In this document: positions 18,312 through 26,487 of the stretch, piece after piece
How positions within the stretch are numbered: position 1 is the stretch's first letter
Layout of the letters: every line of letters starts with the position of its first letter
Assembly (NCBI GenBank): GCA_026713925.1
Contig: JAPONM010000007.1
Coordinates: 1-64,000, forward strand
Length of the DNA stretch: 64,000 bases
Source of the DNA: Gammaproteobacteria bacterium
GTDB lineage: Bacteria; Pseudomonadota; Gammaproteobacteria; UBA4575
Direction of reading: 5' to 3'
The notes under the pieces: generated by a model
Seen by the model: only the letters and a program-made list of their open reading frames with translations
Told to the model about the DNA's origin: nothing
Database searches by the model: none
Position numbers and translations under genes: made by a program

Positions 18312-18775
18312 GGCTCATCCCAGAAGTCAGGCGGCATGTCGCGGACAAGCCGGTTGGCCAGCTGTTCGATCTCCTGGGTGACCTGCTGATCAGGCAGGGA
18401 CTGTTTTTCAAGGGCCATGTGGGAACTGGCGCGGCGGACGATATTCTCTGCCTTGGCGCGTGCCTGGCCGTACAGACGGGCACTGACGTCCCCATCATCC
18501 GGCACAAGTGCATAGACAAAGTGACCGCCCATGGAGCGGGCAAGTTTTTGCATCTGCCGGATTGTGATGCCACCCTCGCGCTCCTTGTTTTCAGCCTGGT
18601 AGATCGCGGCCTTGGTGACTCCGGCGCGGCGGGCAAGCTGTGGTGCAGATATCCCGAGCGCCTTGCGCATGGTGGTCAACCATCCTTCATGCGGGAGCTT
18701 CAGGCCGCCGACCTGCTGCGTTGCCTTGTCCACGGTTCTTATGTACTGTTGCCTGACTGTCTCTTTTACACTCAT
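18308..18775 (-). CDS. mobile mystery protein A (HTH regulator)
   Basis: The 155-residue protein matches the TIGR02612 family: an Xre-like helix-turn-helix at about residues 35-65 (ALGISAPQLARRAGVTKAAIYQAE), then a helical region ending in MPPDFWDEP. It is likely the antitoxin or repressor of the Fic protein encoded directly downstream with a 4-nt overlap. A perfect 6-bp inverted repeat abuts its start codon, consistent with autoregulation. Confidence 0.92.
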   Translation of the reverse strand: MSVKETVRQQYIRTVDKATQQVGGLKLPHEGWLTTMRKALGISAPQLARRAGVTKAAIYQAENKEREGGITIRQMQKLARSMGGHFVYALVPDDGDVSARLYGQARAKAENIVRRASSHMALEKQSLPDQQVTQEIEQLANRLVRDMPPDFWDEP

Positions 18776-18793
18776 GGTTATATATCCATAACC
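18776..18793 (-). promoter_or_regulatory. candidate operator of the mobile mystery A/B pair
   Basis: GGTTAT and ATAACC form a perfect inverted repeat with a 6-nt spacer (18776-18793), directly adjacent to the start codon of mobile mystery protein A and downstream of its predicted promoter. Binding there would block translation initiation or early elongation. This is inferred to be the site of protein A. Confidence 0.6.
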
Positions 18794-18818
18794 TTTTATA
18801 TATATAATAATATATGTA

Positions 18819-18847
18819 TAGATATACTATATATACTAAATAGTCAA
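18819..18847 (-). promoter_or_regulatory. candidate promoter of the mobile mystery A/B pair
   Basis: On the minus strand a TTGACT -35 (18842-18847) is followed after 17 nt by TATCTA (18819-18824). The whole 18776-18860 stretch is almost pure A+T, in contrast with about 60% GC flanks, so several overlapping -10 elements are possible. Confidence 0.5.
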
Positions 18848-18879
18848 TATATAGATTATCTTTATTACCGCAGCCACGT

Positions 18880-19269
18880 TCACTGCTGTCGCCTCAGGAT
18901 ACTTGCTGCAAGCCAGACAGGAAGGCTCAATACGGTCGCGTAGATTGCGATTGCTATCGGTCCCAGCAGCCCTGCAAACAGGGAGGCCCAGGCCGTTACG
19001 GGTGCCAGCACCGCCATCGCGGTCCAGGCTGCACGCCGATATCCCCGGCGCCATAACAGCCTGCAGGCAAGTGTCAGTGCCAGGCCGCACGGTGCGATCA
19101 CTGCCAGTTGCAGGATCATCATGAGTACCATCATTGGCCACGGTTCAGGCCCCTGAGGGAATCCGGGGTTTCGCAACAGGCTCGTGAACACGATTCCCGC
19201 CGGCAGCCACAGCAAGGAACCGGCAATAAAGGCAGTACGCGAATGAAAGAAGGACCTCAGGCAGGACAT
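18880..19269 (-). CDS. small membrane protein of unknown function
   Basis: The 129-residue protein has about four hydrophobic segments (starting at about residues 10, 43, 80 and 100) and a basic C-terminus. I do not recognise the family. It starts 12 nt after the stop of the OFA-type transporter on the same strand, so it is probably cotranscribed and might be an accessory subunit, as small membrane partners exist for some OFA transporters. Its GC content matches the transporter gene. Confidence 0.65.
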   Translation of the reverse strand: MSCLRSFFHSRTAFIAGSLLWLPAGIVFTSLLRNPGFPQGPEPWPMMVLMMILQLAVIAPCGLALTLACRLLWRRGYRRAAWTAMAVLAPVTAWASLFAGLLGPIAIAIYATVLSLPVWLAASILRRQQ

Positions 19270-19281
19270 GGTGAAGGTTGT

Positions 19282-20976
19282 TCAGTTGTCACACATGAAG
19301 TGTACGGGCTTCACCTGTGTCATCAGGGCATTGCAGATCAGGCCGATGACCAGCAGTGCAGCCATAAGATACAGGGTGCTGTTGTAAAGATAGGGTGTGG
19401 GATCAACGGTCCCATGCGGTGCGAGTTCCGTCAGTTTTGCAAGGGTGACGGTATGGGTATCGACGAGCTGCTCCAGTTCTTCAATACCCGCGCCGAACGT
19501 CCGGGCAAACAGTTGCGGGTCGATCTCGGAGACCAGCTTGTCAATGGACCGGTTCACGGCATGTTCGCGAAGCGACGTGATGGCCAGGGGACCCAGTACG
19601 CTTGAGGCACTCCACGCTGTCATCAGCCGGCCATGGATACCGGCGACATGCCGGGTGCCGAACAGATCGGCGATATAGGCCGGCAGGGTTGCAAACCCGC
19701 CGCCGAACATGCTGAAGGTGATCATCGTCGCAGCGTAGAAGCACACCAGCCAGACCACGGAAGGATTTACGCTGACTGCATGGGCGCAGTACGGGATCGA
19801 GCCATACAGGAGTATCCCTGCAACAAAGAAAATACCATAGGTATATTTGCGTCCAATGTAATCCGAGCAGGATGACCAGAAGATCCTGCCCAATGTATTG
19901 AAGACGCTGATCATGATCACATATGTGCTGGCAAAGGCTGCATCGACGATACCGGGCAGGGTGGTGCCGAAGATGTCCTGGATCATGGTGTTGGCCACAC
20001 CCAGGATCCCGACGCCTCCGGTGATGCTGAGGCAGAAGACGACCCATAACAGGTAGAACTGACGGGTCTTCAGGGCCTCATCGACATTGACATGATGCTG
20101 TGTGACCAGCGTGTTTTTTCCAGTTCCGGATTCTGTTTCAGGGACCCGGTCTTTCGGCTTCCAGCCAGGTGCCGGGATACGAAGTGCAAGGACTGCAGCG
20201 ACCATGATCACAAGATAGAGGGTTCCCATGGCGAAAAATGTCTGGGCCACACCGGTACTGCCGGCCCCGACGGCGTATACACCTTCCGGACCCGGGACGA
20301 TCATATGCGCCGCTTCGGCTGCATTGACGATGACCGCTTCAATCCTTTCGCCGGCGATCCGAGCATAGCGCCTGCCGGATTCGGTGATCAGGTTCAGCTG
20401 GTCTACCGCACCCAGGTATTCCGGGGCTTTGTAAAACATGCGAATGAAGAATTCCTTCAGCGGTGCGCCAATCAGGGCGCCGCCCCCGAAACCCATGATC
20501 GCCATGCCGGATGCCAGTCCCCTGCGATCCGGGAACCACTTGAGCAGCGTTCCGATCGGAGAGATGTATCCAAGACCCAGGCCCGTCCCGCCGATCACGC
20601 CGTACCCCAGGTATAACAGCCACAACTGGTGCGTCAGAATCCCTGCACCTCCCACAAGGTACCCCCCTCCCCAGCAACCAGCCGCAATCAGCCCGATCTT
20701 TCTCGGGCCGAGAATCTCAAGCCAGCGCCCGGCCGCGGCCGCGGCCAGGCCTGCGGTAATGATTGCAGCGGTAAAGACCCAGACTACCTGGCGCAGGGAC
20801 CAGTCATCGGGCGCACTGGTTACGATACCGAGTGTACGAATCAGGGCAGGATTGTAGATGCTCCAGGCGTAGATCGAGCCGATGCACAGATGGATTGCGA
20901 TGGCTGCAGGCAGTATCCGCCAGCGGTTGAATTCCGGTGGGGCAGTGATTCTTTCAGTGGACAGAAGGCCCGGCAT
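19282..20976 (-). CDS. OFA-family MFS transporter (oxalate/formate antiporter-like)
   Basis: The 564-residue protein has twelve predicted membrane segments and the OFA features: IHLCIGSIYAWSIYNPAL in the first segment and GYGVIGGTGLGLGYISPIGTLLKWFPDRRG in loop 4-5 (split here by description). It is over 100 residues longer than typical members because of an insert of about 65 residues before TM6 (around LITESGRRYARIAGERIE) and another of about 50 before the last segment. Substrate is unknown; oxalate-formate exchange is only the founding activity of the family. It marks the last backbone gene before the AT-rich island. Confidence 0.88.
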   Translation of the reverse strand: MPGLLSTERITAPPEFNRWRILPAAIAIHLCIGSIYAWSIYNPALIRTLGIVTSAPDDWSLRQVVWVFTAAIITAGLAAAAAGRWLEILGPRKIGLIAAGCWGGGYLVGGAGILTHQLWLLYLGYGVIGGTGLGLGYISPIGTLLKWFPDRRGLASGMAIMGFGGGALIGAPLKEFFIRMFYKAPEYLGAVDQLNLITESGRRYARIAGERIEAVIVNAAEAAHMIVPGPEGVYAVGAGSTGVAQTFFAMGTLYLVIMVAAVLALRIPAPGWKPKDRVPETESGTGKNTLVTQHHVNVDEALKTRQFYLLWVVFCLSITGGVGILGVANTMIQDIFGTTLPGIVDAAFASTYVIMISVFNTLGRIFWSSCSDYIGRKYTYGIFFVAGILLYGSIPYCAHAVSVNPSVVWLVCFYAATMITFSMFGGGFATLPAYIADLFGTRHVAGIHGRLMTAWSASSVLGPLAITSLREHAVNRSIDKLVSEIDPQLFARTFGAGIEELEQLVDTHTVTLAKLTELAPHGTVDPTPYLYNSTLYLMAALLVIGLICNALMTQVKPVHFMCDN

Positions 20977-21277
20977 GGCGTGGCACTAAAGTGAATTCTA
21001 ACTATATATTCAGAAAAAGGATTACTTTAAAATTCAGTTCAAGTGATGAGTGCAGTATTCCACAATTTAACTGCTATTCAATTTCCTTACCGATGCATCT
21101 ACACGAATAAAAATGTTTATTCTTTATTGGTTATTTTAAGAAATACAGGTCGATCTGATTTCTCTATTTTTAGTATGCAAATAGTTTTGTGTGACTTTTG
21201 CCAGACAGAGGGTTAACTAATACCTCCAATCCTTTGCCTAATATGCTGTGTTTAATTTTCATTGAAGATTTGGCTTT
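20977..21277. other. intergenic boundary between backbone and island 1
   Basis: About 300 bp without a gene. GC drops abruptly here from about 58% to under 35%. I see no tRNA, integrase gene or obvious direct repeat; the PLD gene ends at the right side. The region holds long A/T runs (for example around 21000-21030) but no clear hairpin terminator. Confidence 0.6.
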
Positions 21278-22222
21278 TTAAGCAGAACTTTGCAAAGTTT
21301 TTAACTCTACTGCAGTAGTATGGTTATAGGAGCTCAGTTCAAAGTCCTCTTCCATGAATTCAAACCATGCATACATTACAGCAACAAAGTCTTTGACTTC
21401 TTTTCTGTAGGGTTTTGGATCATCCAATAATGCATTGTGTAGTAAGTGAGAAAGCTTGCCAAACCTAACTTTTTGGTGAGTTTTTAGTTGATTATTAATC
21501 CATAAGTACACTTTAGAACTACGGAACGCTTGCTTTATCGCAGGTATGTTCAACTTATCAACGTCAAGGTTAAGAAGCTCAAAGTCATGCACTTCTAATG
21601 AGTCGTTAAAGTTTATATTTAGCAGCCTACTTGGTTTTCGGAAAAGCAGTTCGCTGACCCATAAGTAGGAAACTGGTTTTTCTAAAGCTTGAGTTACTGC
21701 ATTTGACCACTTCAATGTTTCCAATGGTAAATTGCAGTGAGACTTCATCGAAGATATTTCATCGCAAATGGAGGAATAGAGTGTCGAGGATAACCATATA
21801 ACTTCCTCTTTCAGAAATTTGTTTATTTTTTCGATGTCTTCAACTCTAGGTCGGATTTTAGCTCCAAATTCAATATTACCCTTGCTTTGTAGTGCAAGAC
21901 CTTGAGTCGTTAGGTTAGCGCTTCCTAAAAGCACGTCAGTTCTGTCTAGTACGTATAACTTACCGTGAAAATTTTGGGAAATCCCAAACTGGTATTCATG
22001 TTCAACGCAGAACTCATATGCATTTAAATCAGAAGCATTAGACACTAGATCTTGGGGGCGCCATCGTGCAATAACTGAAACAGAAGTGCTAGGCTTAGCC
22101 GCCTTAAGTATCGCAGTTAATGCGCGTGTTTTGATAAATGCAGATGCCAGTACAATAGAACTTGAGCAACTCTCTGCCGCACTTGCTAGCTCTTCTGAAA
22201 ACTCTAGTGAACCCAGCAGCAT
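21278..22222 (-). CDS. phospholipase D-like nuclease
   Basis: A 314-residue protein with a single HKD motif around residues 105-122: HGKLYVLDRTDVLLGSANLT contains H-x-K-x4-D-x6-GSxN. PLD-fold nucleases with one motif act as dimers, as in BfiI and DrmC of DISARM. The N-terminal half is the PLD domain; the C-terminal half (after about residue 150) is helical and unrecognised. It is the last gene of the minus-strand operon, 33 nt after the GHKL gene, and is likely the DNA-cleaving effector of the system, though this is inferred. Confidence 0.8.
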   Translation of the reverse strand: MLLGSLEFSEELASAAESCSSSIVLASAFIKTRALTAILKAAKPSTSVSVIARWRPQDLVSNASDLNAYEFCVEHEYQFGISQNFHGKLYVLDRTDVLLGSANLTTQGLALQSKGNIEFGAKIRPRVEDIEKINKFLKEEVIWLSSTLYSSICDEISSMKSHCNLPLETLKWSNAVTQALEKPVSYLWVSELLFRKPSRLLNINFNDSLEVHDFELLNLDVDKLNIPAIKQAFRSSKVYLWINNQLKTHQKVRFGKLSHLLHNALLDDPKPYRKEVKDFVAVMYAWFEFMEEDFELSSYNHTTAVELKTLQSSA

Positions 22223-22255
22223 GAACTAGATCTAGGTTCAATCATCTTAAATAAT

Positions 22256-23986
22256 TCATGAGCCAGCATGCTTAATTAATTTTTCTACCCAAGTACCCCA
22301 CAACTGCCTGTATCTTTCGAAAACCTCTCGATCATATTCTCGCACTAGTTCATCCTCTGCTCTAACTAAAGCCATGATCAGGATTTCAAGAGCTTCGAAC
22401 CCTTTTCGGTCAGAGTGTTCTTCTAAATAAAGCCAGAAATCTTCGTAGAATTTAGAGTTTCTGTTAACAATGCCGACCGATGCATTGGCAACAGGCTTTC
22501 GATCAAGAAACAAATAGCCTGGCCAATCATCTGTTTGTAGGTCAACTCTGTACTCTATAGTGTTTTCGGCAATTTGTAATGCTTCTACCTGCTCCATACT
22601 CGAGTCATCATTCAGCAGTAATTTAACTCTTTCTTCAAGCTTTTGTTCATGGGTAAGGTTTTTAGCACGTTCCTCAGACTCTGTTGCAGCAGGACTTTTA
22701 CTAATATCTTCATTAACTCTCTTCGTTAATCCTCGATTTTCTTTTTGTTTTCTTTCCCCTTCACGCCTACCTTTGATAATCCTCATCATTTGTGAGATGT
22801 TGTCTGTAAGGATTTTATCTAATTCTAAAAGAAGCTTGACCCTATAATTGTCTTCATTGTGACCTTCGGCTAACTCTTTTCTCAATTCTTGTTCAAGCTT
22901 TCTAACCCCTCTGACTTCCTGTTTGTTGTTTGTTACTCCAAATAATTCGTCAAGGACTGGCTCAAACCGTATCTCAGCCCCCCACCAGCGATGTCTTGGC
23001 TCACTCGAATCTGTAAAACCAAATGATCCAAAATCAATTTCCCTTCCTGCACGTACAAAAGAAATTCCAGTATTTTTCCCATAGTGCTTTCCTTGTAGAG
23101 AGTTCCCTCCTAAATTTTGTACAGATGGTTTAGCTATAGAGAAACGGAATTGGACTTCGGATGTTTTTGCTACGCCATTACCTGGGTCGTACTTGACGTC
23201 TATTGAGAATTTGCTATGCATGACATTCGTTGCTTCATTACTGAAGCCTTCAAGATTGTTAGGAGTTAATAGATATAGAGGGTCATTTGCCCCTAATGGC
23301 ACTGTATTTGTTATGCTTTGTTTTTCATCTTGTAGCATCCGAAGACGAATATTCCGTTTAGCTCCATACTGATCACAATCATCTAAGAAATGCCGATAGA
23401 TTCGACATAAATCTGCGTTTACTCGGCTTAGTAAAGTCTCTGGACGCTTTAAGTCAATCTGATCAAGTCTGGACCAGTATACTAATGTCCCGCTTGGCCC
23501 TATGGTATTCAAAAAACATTTCTTGATAGCTTCAGGAAGCTGTGTTTTCTCAATAAGTGGCAACTCATCAACTTTCTGCTCTTTAATTTCATCAAGGTCT
23601 AGGTAAACATGATAGACCTCTTCTGGTTCAATCCAACTGTATACGTCTACTCGCCTTGCTTGCGAGATAGAAGATCCTTTGAGTCCAAAGCCAAACCTCC
23701 CTAAGCCTTTTCGGGTAGATAGTCTAGTGCCCCATCCTAAGCTAAGGCACTGGCTCAGTATTTCTGGAGGCATGCCTTCCCCATTATCTAAAACGGCGAT
23801 GCTCTCTACTTGATTTGAACTTCGCTTAGAAATCATAGTTGCACGGCTGATTGCTATGATGTCGATATCACTTGCTTGAGCCTCAATTGAGTTATCAACT
23901 AGCTCTGCGACTGCAGTTGCTGTTGACCGGTAGCCTGCTTGGCGTAATGCTGATAGGCCCAAGTAGGCATCTATAATACGTGTCAT
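22256..23986 (-). CDS. GHKL (Hsp90/MORC-like) ATPase, first of two
   Basis: The 576-residue protein has a Bergerat-fold ATPase at its N-terminus: N-box ELVDNSIEA (about residues 28-36), G1 box LDNGEGM (about 66-72) and G2 box GRFGFGLKGSS (about 95-105). A transducer-like region follows, then a charged helical stretch (about 370-450, rich in K/E/R, possible coiled coil) and a C-terminal domain. This is the architecture of MORC/HSP90-type clamps that close on DNA or partners upon ATP binding. It lies between helicase and PLD genes with 12- and 33-nt gaps, so it is probably a regulatory motor of the same complex. Confidence 0.85.
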   Translation of the reverse strand: MTRIIDAYLGLSALRQAGYRSTATAVAELVDNSIEAQASDIDIIAISRATMISKRSSNQVESIAVLDNGEGMPPEILSQCLSLGWGTRLSTRKGLGRFGFGLKGSSISQARRVDVYSWIEPEEVYHVYLDLDEIKEQKVDELPLIEKTQLPEAIKKCFLNTIGPSGTLVYWSRLDQIDLKRPETLLSRVNADLCRIYRHFLDDCDQYGAKRNIRLRMLQDEKQSITNTVPLGANDPLYLLTPNNLEGFSNEATNVMHSKFSIDVKYDPGNGVAKTSEVQFRFSIAKPSVQNLGGNSLQGKHYGKNTGISFVRAGREIDFGSFGFTDSSEPRHRWWGAEIRFEPVLDELFGVTNNKQEVRGVRKLEQELRKELAEGHNEDNYRVKLLLELDKILTDNISQMMRIIKGRREGERKQKENRGLTKRVNEDISKSPAATESEERAKNLTHEQKLEERVKLLLNDDSSMEQVEALQIAENTIEYRVDLQTDDWPGYLFLDRKPVANASVGIVNRNSKFYEDFWLYLEEHSDRKGFEALEILIMALVRAEDELVREYDREVFERYRQLWGTWVEKLIKHAGS

Positions 23987-23998
23987 GAATTATTCCTT

Positions 23999-25642
23999 TT
24001 ATTTGTAACATTCATCGAAAAACTTAAAAGCTTTGTCAACCCTAGGCATATTTATAATGTTGTCTACAATGTCAATGATTTTACAGCTAGCAGTGCCATG
24101 CATTGCTTCGCCTCTAAGCCCGCGACCTATCATTTGTGAGTAGAGCACTATAGAGGTCGTTGGGCGTGCCACAATTACGGTGTCAATATTTGGTGCGTCA
24201 AAGCCTGTGGTAAGTACACCGAAGTTTACAAGGACAGATACTGAACCTTCTCGAAATAGTTGTATGGATTCCCGTCTGTTGGCTATTGAACTATTGCTTG
24301 TTATTGATCGGGTTTCTATCCCTAAGTACAGCAGTAAACATGAAAGCTCGACTGCATTGTCTTTACTAGGTGCGAAAATGACAATTGATGCATTTTCCTC
24401 TCTGGCAAGCTTTGATGCATGAGTAGCGATCAACTCTGTGCGAGCAGCATTTTTCCCAATTTTCTTTAGAACGCCGCTTGGAATTTCTAACTGCTCAGAT
24501 ATGTGACGGATTTCAGCAGGAGATAGCTCAAACTCTTGCTTGGAGTTCAACTGGTAGCGGTCAACACGCGCGAGAATACCTTTGTCTGTCAAAAATTGTA
24601 AAGGGTTTGCTAGTTCTTCCCCTTTATCGCCAACAATAGTAATTTTTTTACCACAATAGAAATTGACTAACTTATTTGTTTCTTCTTCATCCTGATGTAT
24701 ATGATGCCTTCCTGGTGTAGCTGTTAAGCCTATTATTCTCGTTTCAGGGCCAGAAAATAATTCAATTGCTTCTTGATAAGTAGGTGCTGTTGATTGATGC
24801 GCCTCATCAACAATTAGCACTCTACATTTTTGCTTTATTTCAGCAAACAATGTGAATCGCTGGTCATCGCTTGTATGTAAGAACTGATAAGCAGTTTGAA
24901 AACTTGTTACTATGAACTTTGGCCCTTTCTTCCCTAATGTTTGACAAGCTCGACCTCCCCAAAGCTTCACGAGCTGGGCTTTTTCAGAACCATGTCTTTT
25001 CCAAATAGCTGTTATAGATTCAGCAGCTTGCTCACATAACTCATCACTGTGAGCAAACCATACCAGATTGATACTACCGTCATCCAAACATCGTATGTAG
25101 TCTATAAGTGATTCTATTGCCGTACGAGTTTTTCCAGAGCCTGTGGGCATATGCAGTAAAAATCTGCGTTCTCGTCCTATCAATAGCTGTGTAACCACTT
25201 TCTTTCTCAGCCAGTTTTGATAAGTATGCAGTGGGGATTCTATTGCCAAGTCGAATGAGGCAGTAAGGTCTACAGAAGATTTTTTTAGTAGGTCTGGGTC
25301 TAAGTTAAAAAGAGAAAGGACTCGCCGAGACTTTTCGTTATCTCCCCAATTAAATTGGTTGAATTTGATAACTGCATCACCTAAACCTGAAGGGCTTGTA
25401 TTTAGGAATTTGTTTAGTTTTTCACGAGAGAGGCTTATGAATAACTCGTATCTAAGCTCTCTATTCTTCAATACATCAACACCGAGTTCCGAGGCCATGA
25501 ACTCTGCTAAGGTCTTCGAATCAATTCTAAGGCCTAATAACTCAAGTCGTTTAAGCTGATCATTTCCTAAATAATGTGCTAATGTTGATGTCCCTAAAGA
25601 GGACAAGCAATCGACAAGCTCCTTTTGTGAATTATTATTCAA
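23999..25642 (-). CDS. SF2 DEAD/DEAH-box helicase
   Basis: The 547-residue protein has an N-terminal helical region of about 140 residues of unknown role, then RecA domain 1 with MPTGSGKTRTA (Lys171), VDEAHQS and TATPGR, and domain 2 with NFGVLTTGFDAPNID and QMIGRGLRG (motif VI). The layout is that of type III restriction/RadD-like SF2 translocases. It starts 11 nt after the PAPS-reductase-like gene. It probably moves along or opens DNA for the associated nuclease. Confidence 0.9.
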   Translation of the reverse strand: MNNNSQKELVDCLSSLGTSTLAHYLGNDQLKRLELLGLRIDSKTLAEFMASELGVDVLKNRELRYELFISLSREKLNKFLNTSPSGLGDAVIKFNQFNWGDNEKSRRVLSLFNLDPDLLKKSSVDLTASFDLAIESPLHTYQNWLRKKVVTQLLIGRERRFLLHMPTGSGKTRTAIESLIDYIRCLDDGSINLVWFAHSDELCEQAAESITAIWKRHGSEKAQLVKLWGGRACQTLGKKGPKFIVTSFQTAYQFLHTSDDQRFTLFAEIKQKCRVLIVDEAHQSTAPTYQEAIELFSGPETRIIGLTATPGRHHIHQDEEETNKLVNFYCGKKITIVGDKGEELANPLQFLTDKGILARVDRYQLNSKQEFELSPAEIRHISEQLEIPSGVLKKIGKNAARTELIATHASKLAREENASIVIFAPSKDNAVELSCLLLYLGIETRSITSNSSIANRRESIQLFREGSVSVLVNFGVLTTGFDAPNIDTVIVARPTTSIVLYSQMIGRGLRGEAMHGTASCKIIDIVDNIINMPRVDKAFKFFDECYK

Positions 25643-25653
25643 TAGATAAGCTT

Positions 25654-26487
25654 TTATAGGCTACAAATTAGGCATGCTTGATCCTCTGGATCATCATCCT
25701 CGCCCTTGGAACAGATAGTTTCCTGCCAGCGCTCGCGGGTTTTGCCATCAGCTTTTTTTATTACCCATTGTTCCTTTTCTCGCTCCTCAGCTCGGGTTAC
25801 TACTTCATCGAGGGTTTTTCCTTCCACCCAGGTATAGCCATTACCTGATATTTGTTCGATTCTTTTTGCTTTCTCGAACAGGTCAGGATGGTTTCTTTTA
25901 AGCCCTAACCATTCGTCCTGACGCTGAAAGAAACAAAAATAGCAGCCTGAACGGGAACGCCACTTGTAGTATTCAGGCACGCCTACTGAGTGTTCAAGAA
26001 GTTGGAAAATATCACTTCTGATTAGTCCATCCTCGATGAAGGGGAACACTGCTTTGATAGTTTCTTTGTGACTGATATAGCCTTCACGATTTTCGTCAGC
26101 ACGTATTCCTATGTAGCTAATAGCAGTGTCATTTCCTACAAAAGCTTCAAAAGGCTTGATTTTCATCGTCCTCGTGCACCAACGCTGGCGAGGCGAGGGG
26201 AGGTAATTATTGTGAAGCTTTAACCAATGTTCAAAATCTTTTCCACTTGACAGGCGGGCAATCTTTTTGCCGAGGTAGGCCTCGAGCTTGTCCAAAAAAT
26301 CATAGACCTCTTTTAATTCAGCACCAGTGTCGGAAAAGAAGTACTCAACTTTTTTATGAATTTCGGGATAGTTATCCTTTAAATAGATTGCTAGGGCGGC
26401 ACTGTCCTTCCCGCCAGAAATCCCAAGCACATGGCGAGCATTTTTATTTTGTAAGGCCTCCTTAAGAGAATAAGAACGATTATTCAT
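25654..26487 (-). CDS. short DndC/PAPS-reductase-like PP-loop protein
   Basis: A 277-residue PP-loop ATP pyrophosphatase with SGGKDS at residues 24-29. It has a Cys-containing CTRTMKIKP motif near residue 119 that corresponds to the substrate-arm motif of DndC, a SGCYFCFFQRQ pair near 188 and a CLIC pair at the C-terminus, so up to five Cys could carry an Fe-S cluster. DndC and SspD use such chemistry to put sulfur into the DNA backbone, and PAPS reductase-like proteins also define BREX type 4 (BrxP). Its ATG overlaps the ATPase stop by 4 nt (ATGA). It is shorter than canonical DndC (about 500 residues). No cysteine desulfurase gene is in the window. Confidence 0.85.
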   Translation of the reverse strand: MNNRSYSLKEALQNKNARHVLGISGGKDSAALAIYLKDNYPEIHKKVEYFFSDTGAELKEVYDFLDKLEAYLGKKIARLSSGKDFEHWLKLHNNYLPSPRQRWCTRTMKIKPFEAFVGNDTAISYIGIRADENREGYISHKETIKAVFPFIEDGLIRSDIFQLLEHSVGVPEYYKWRSRSGCYFCFFQRQDEWLGLKRNHPDLFEKAKRIEQISGNGYTWVEGKTLDEVVTRAEEREKEQWVIKKADGKTRERWQETICSKGEDDDPEDQACLICSL

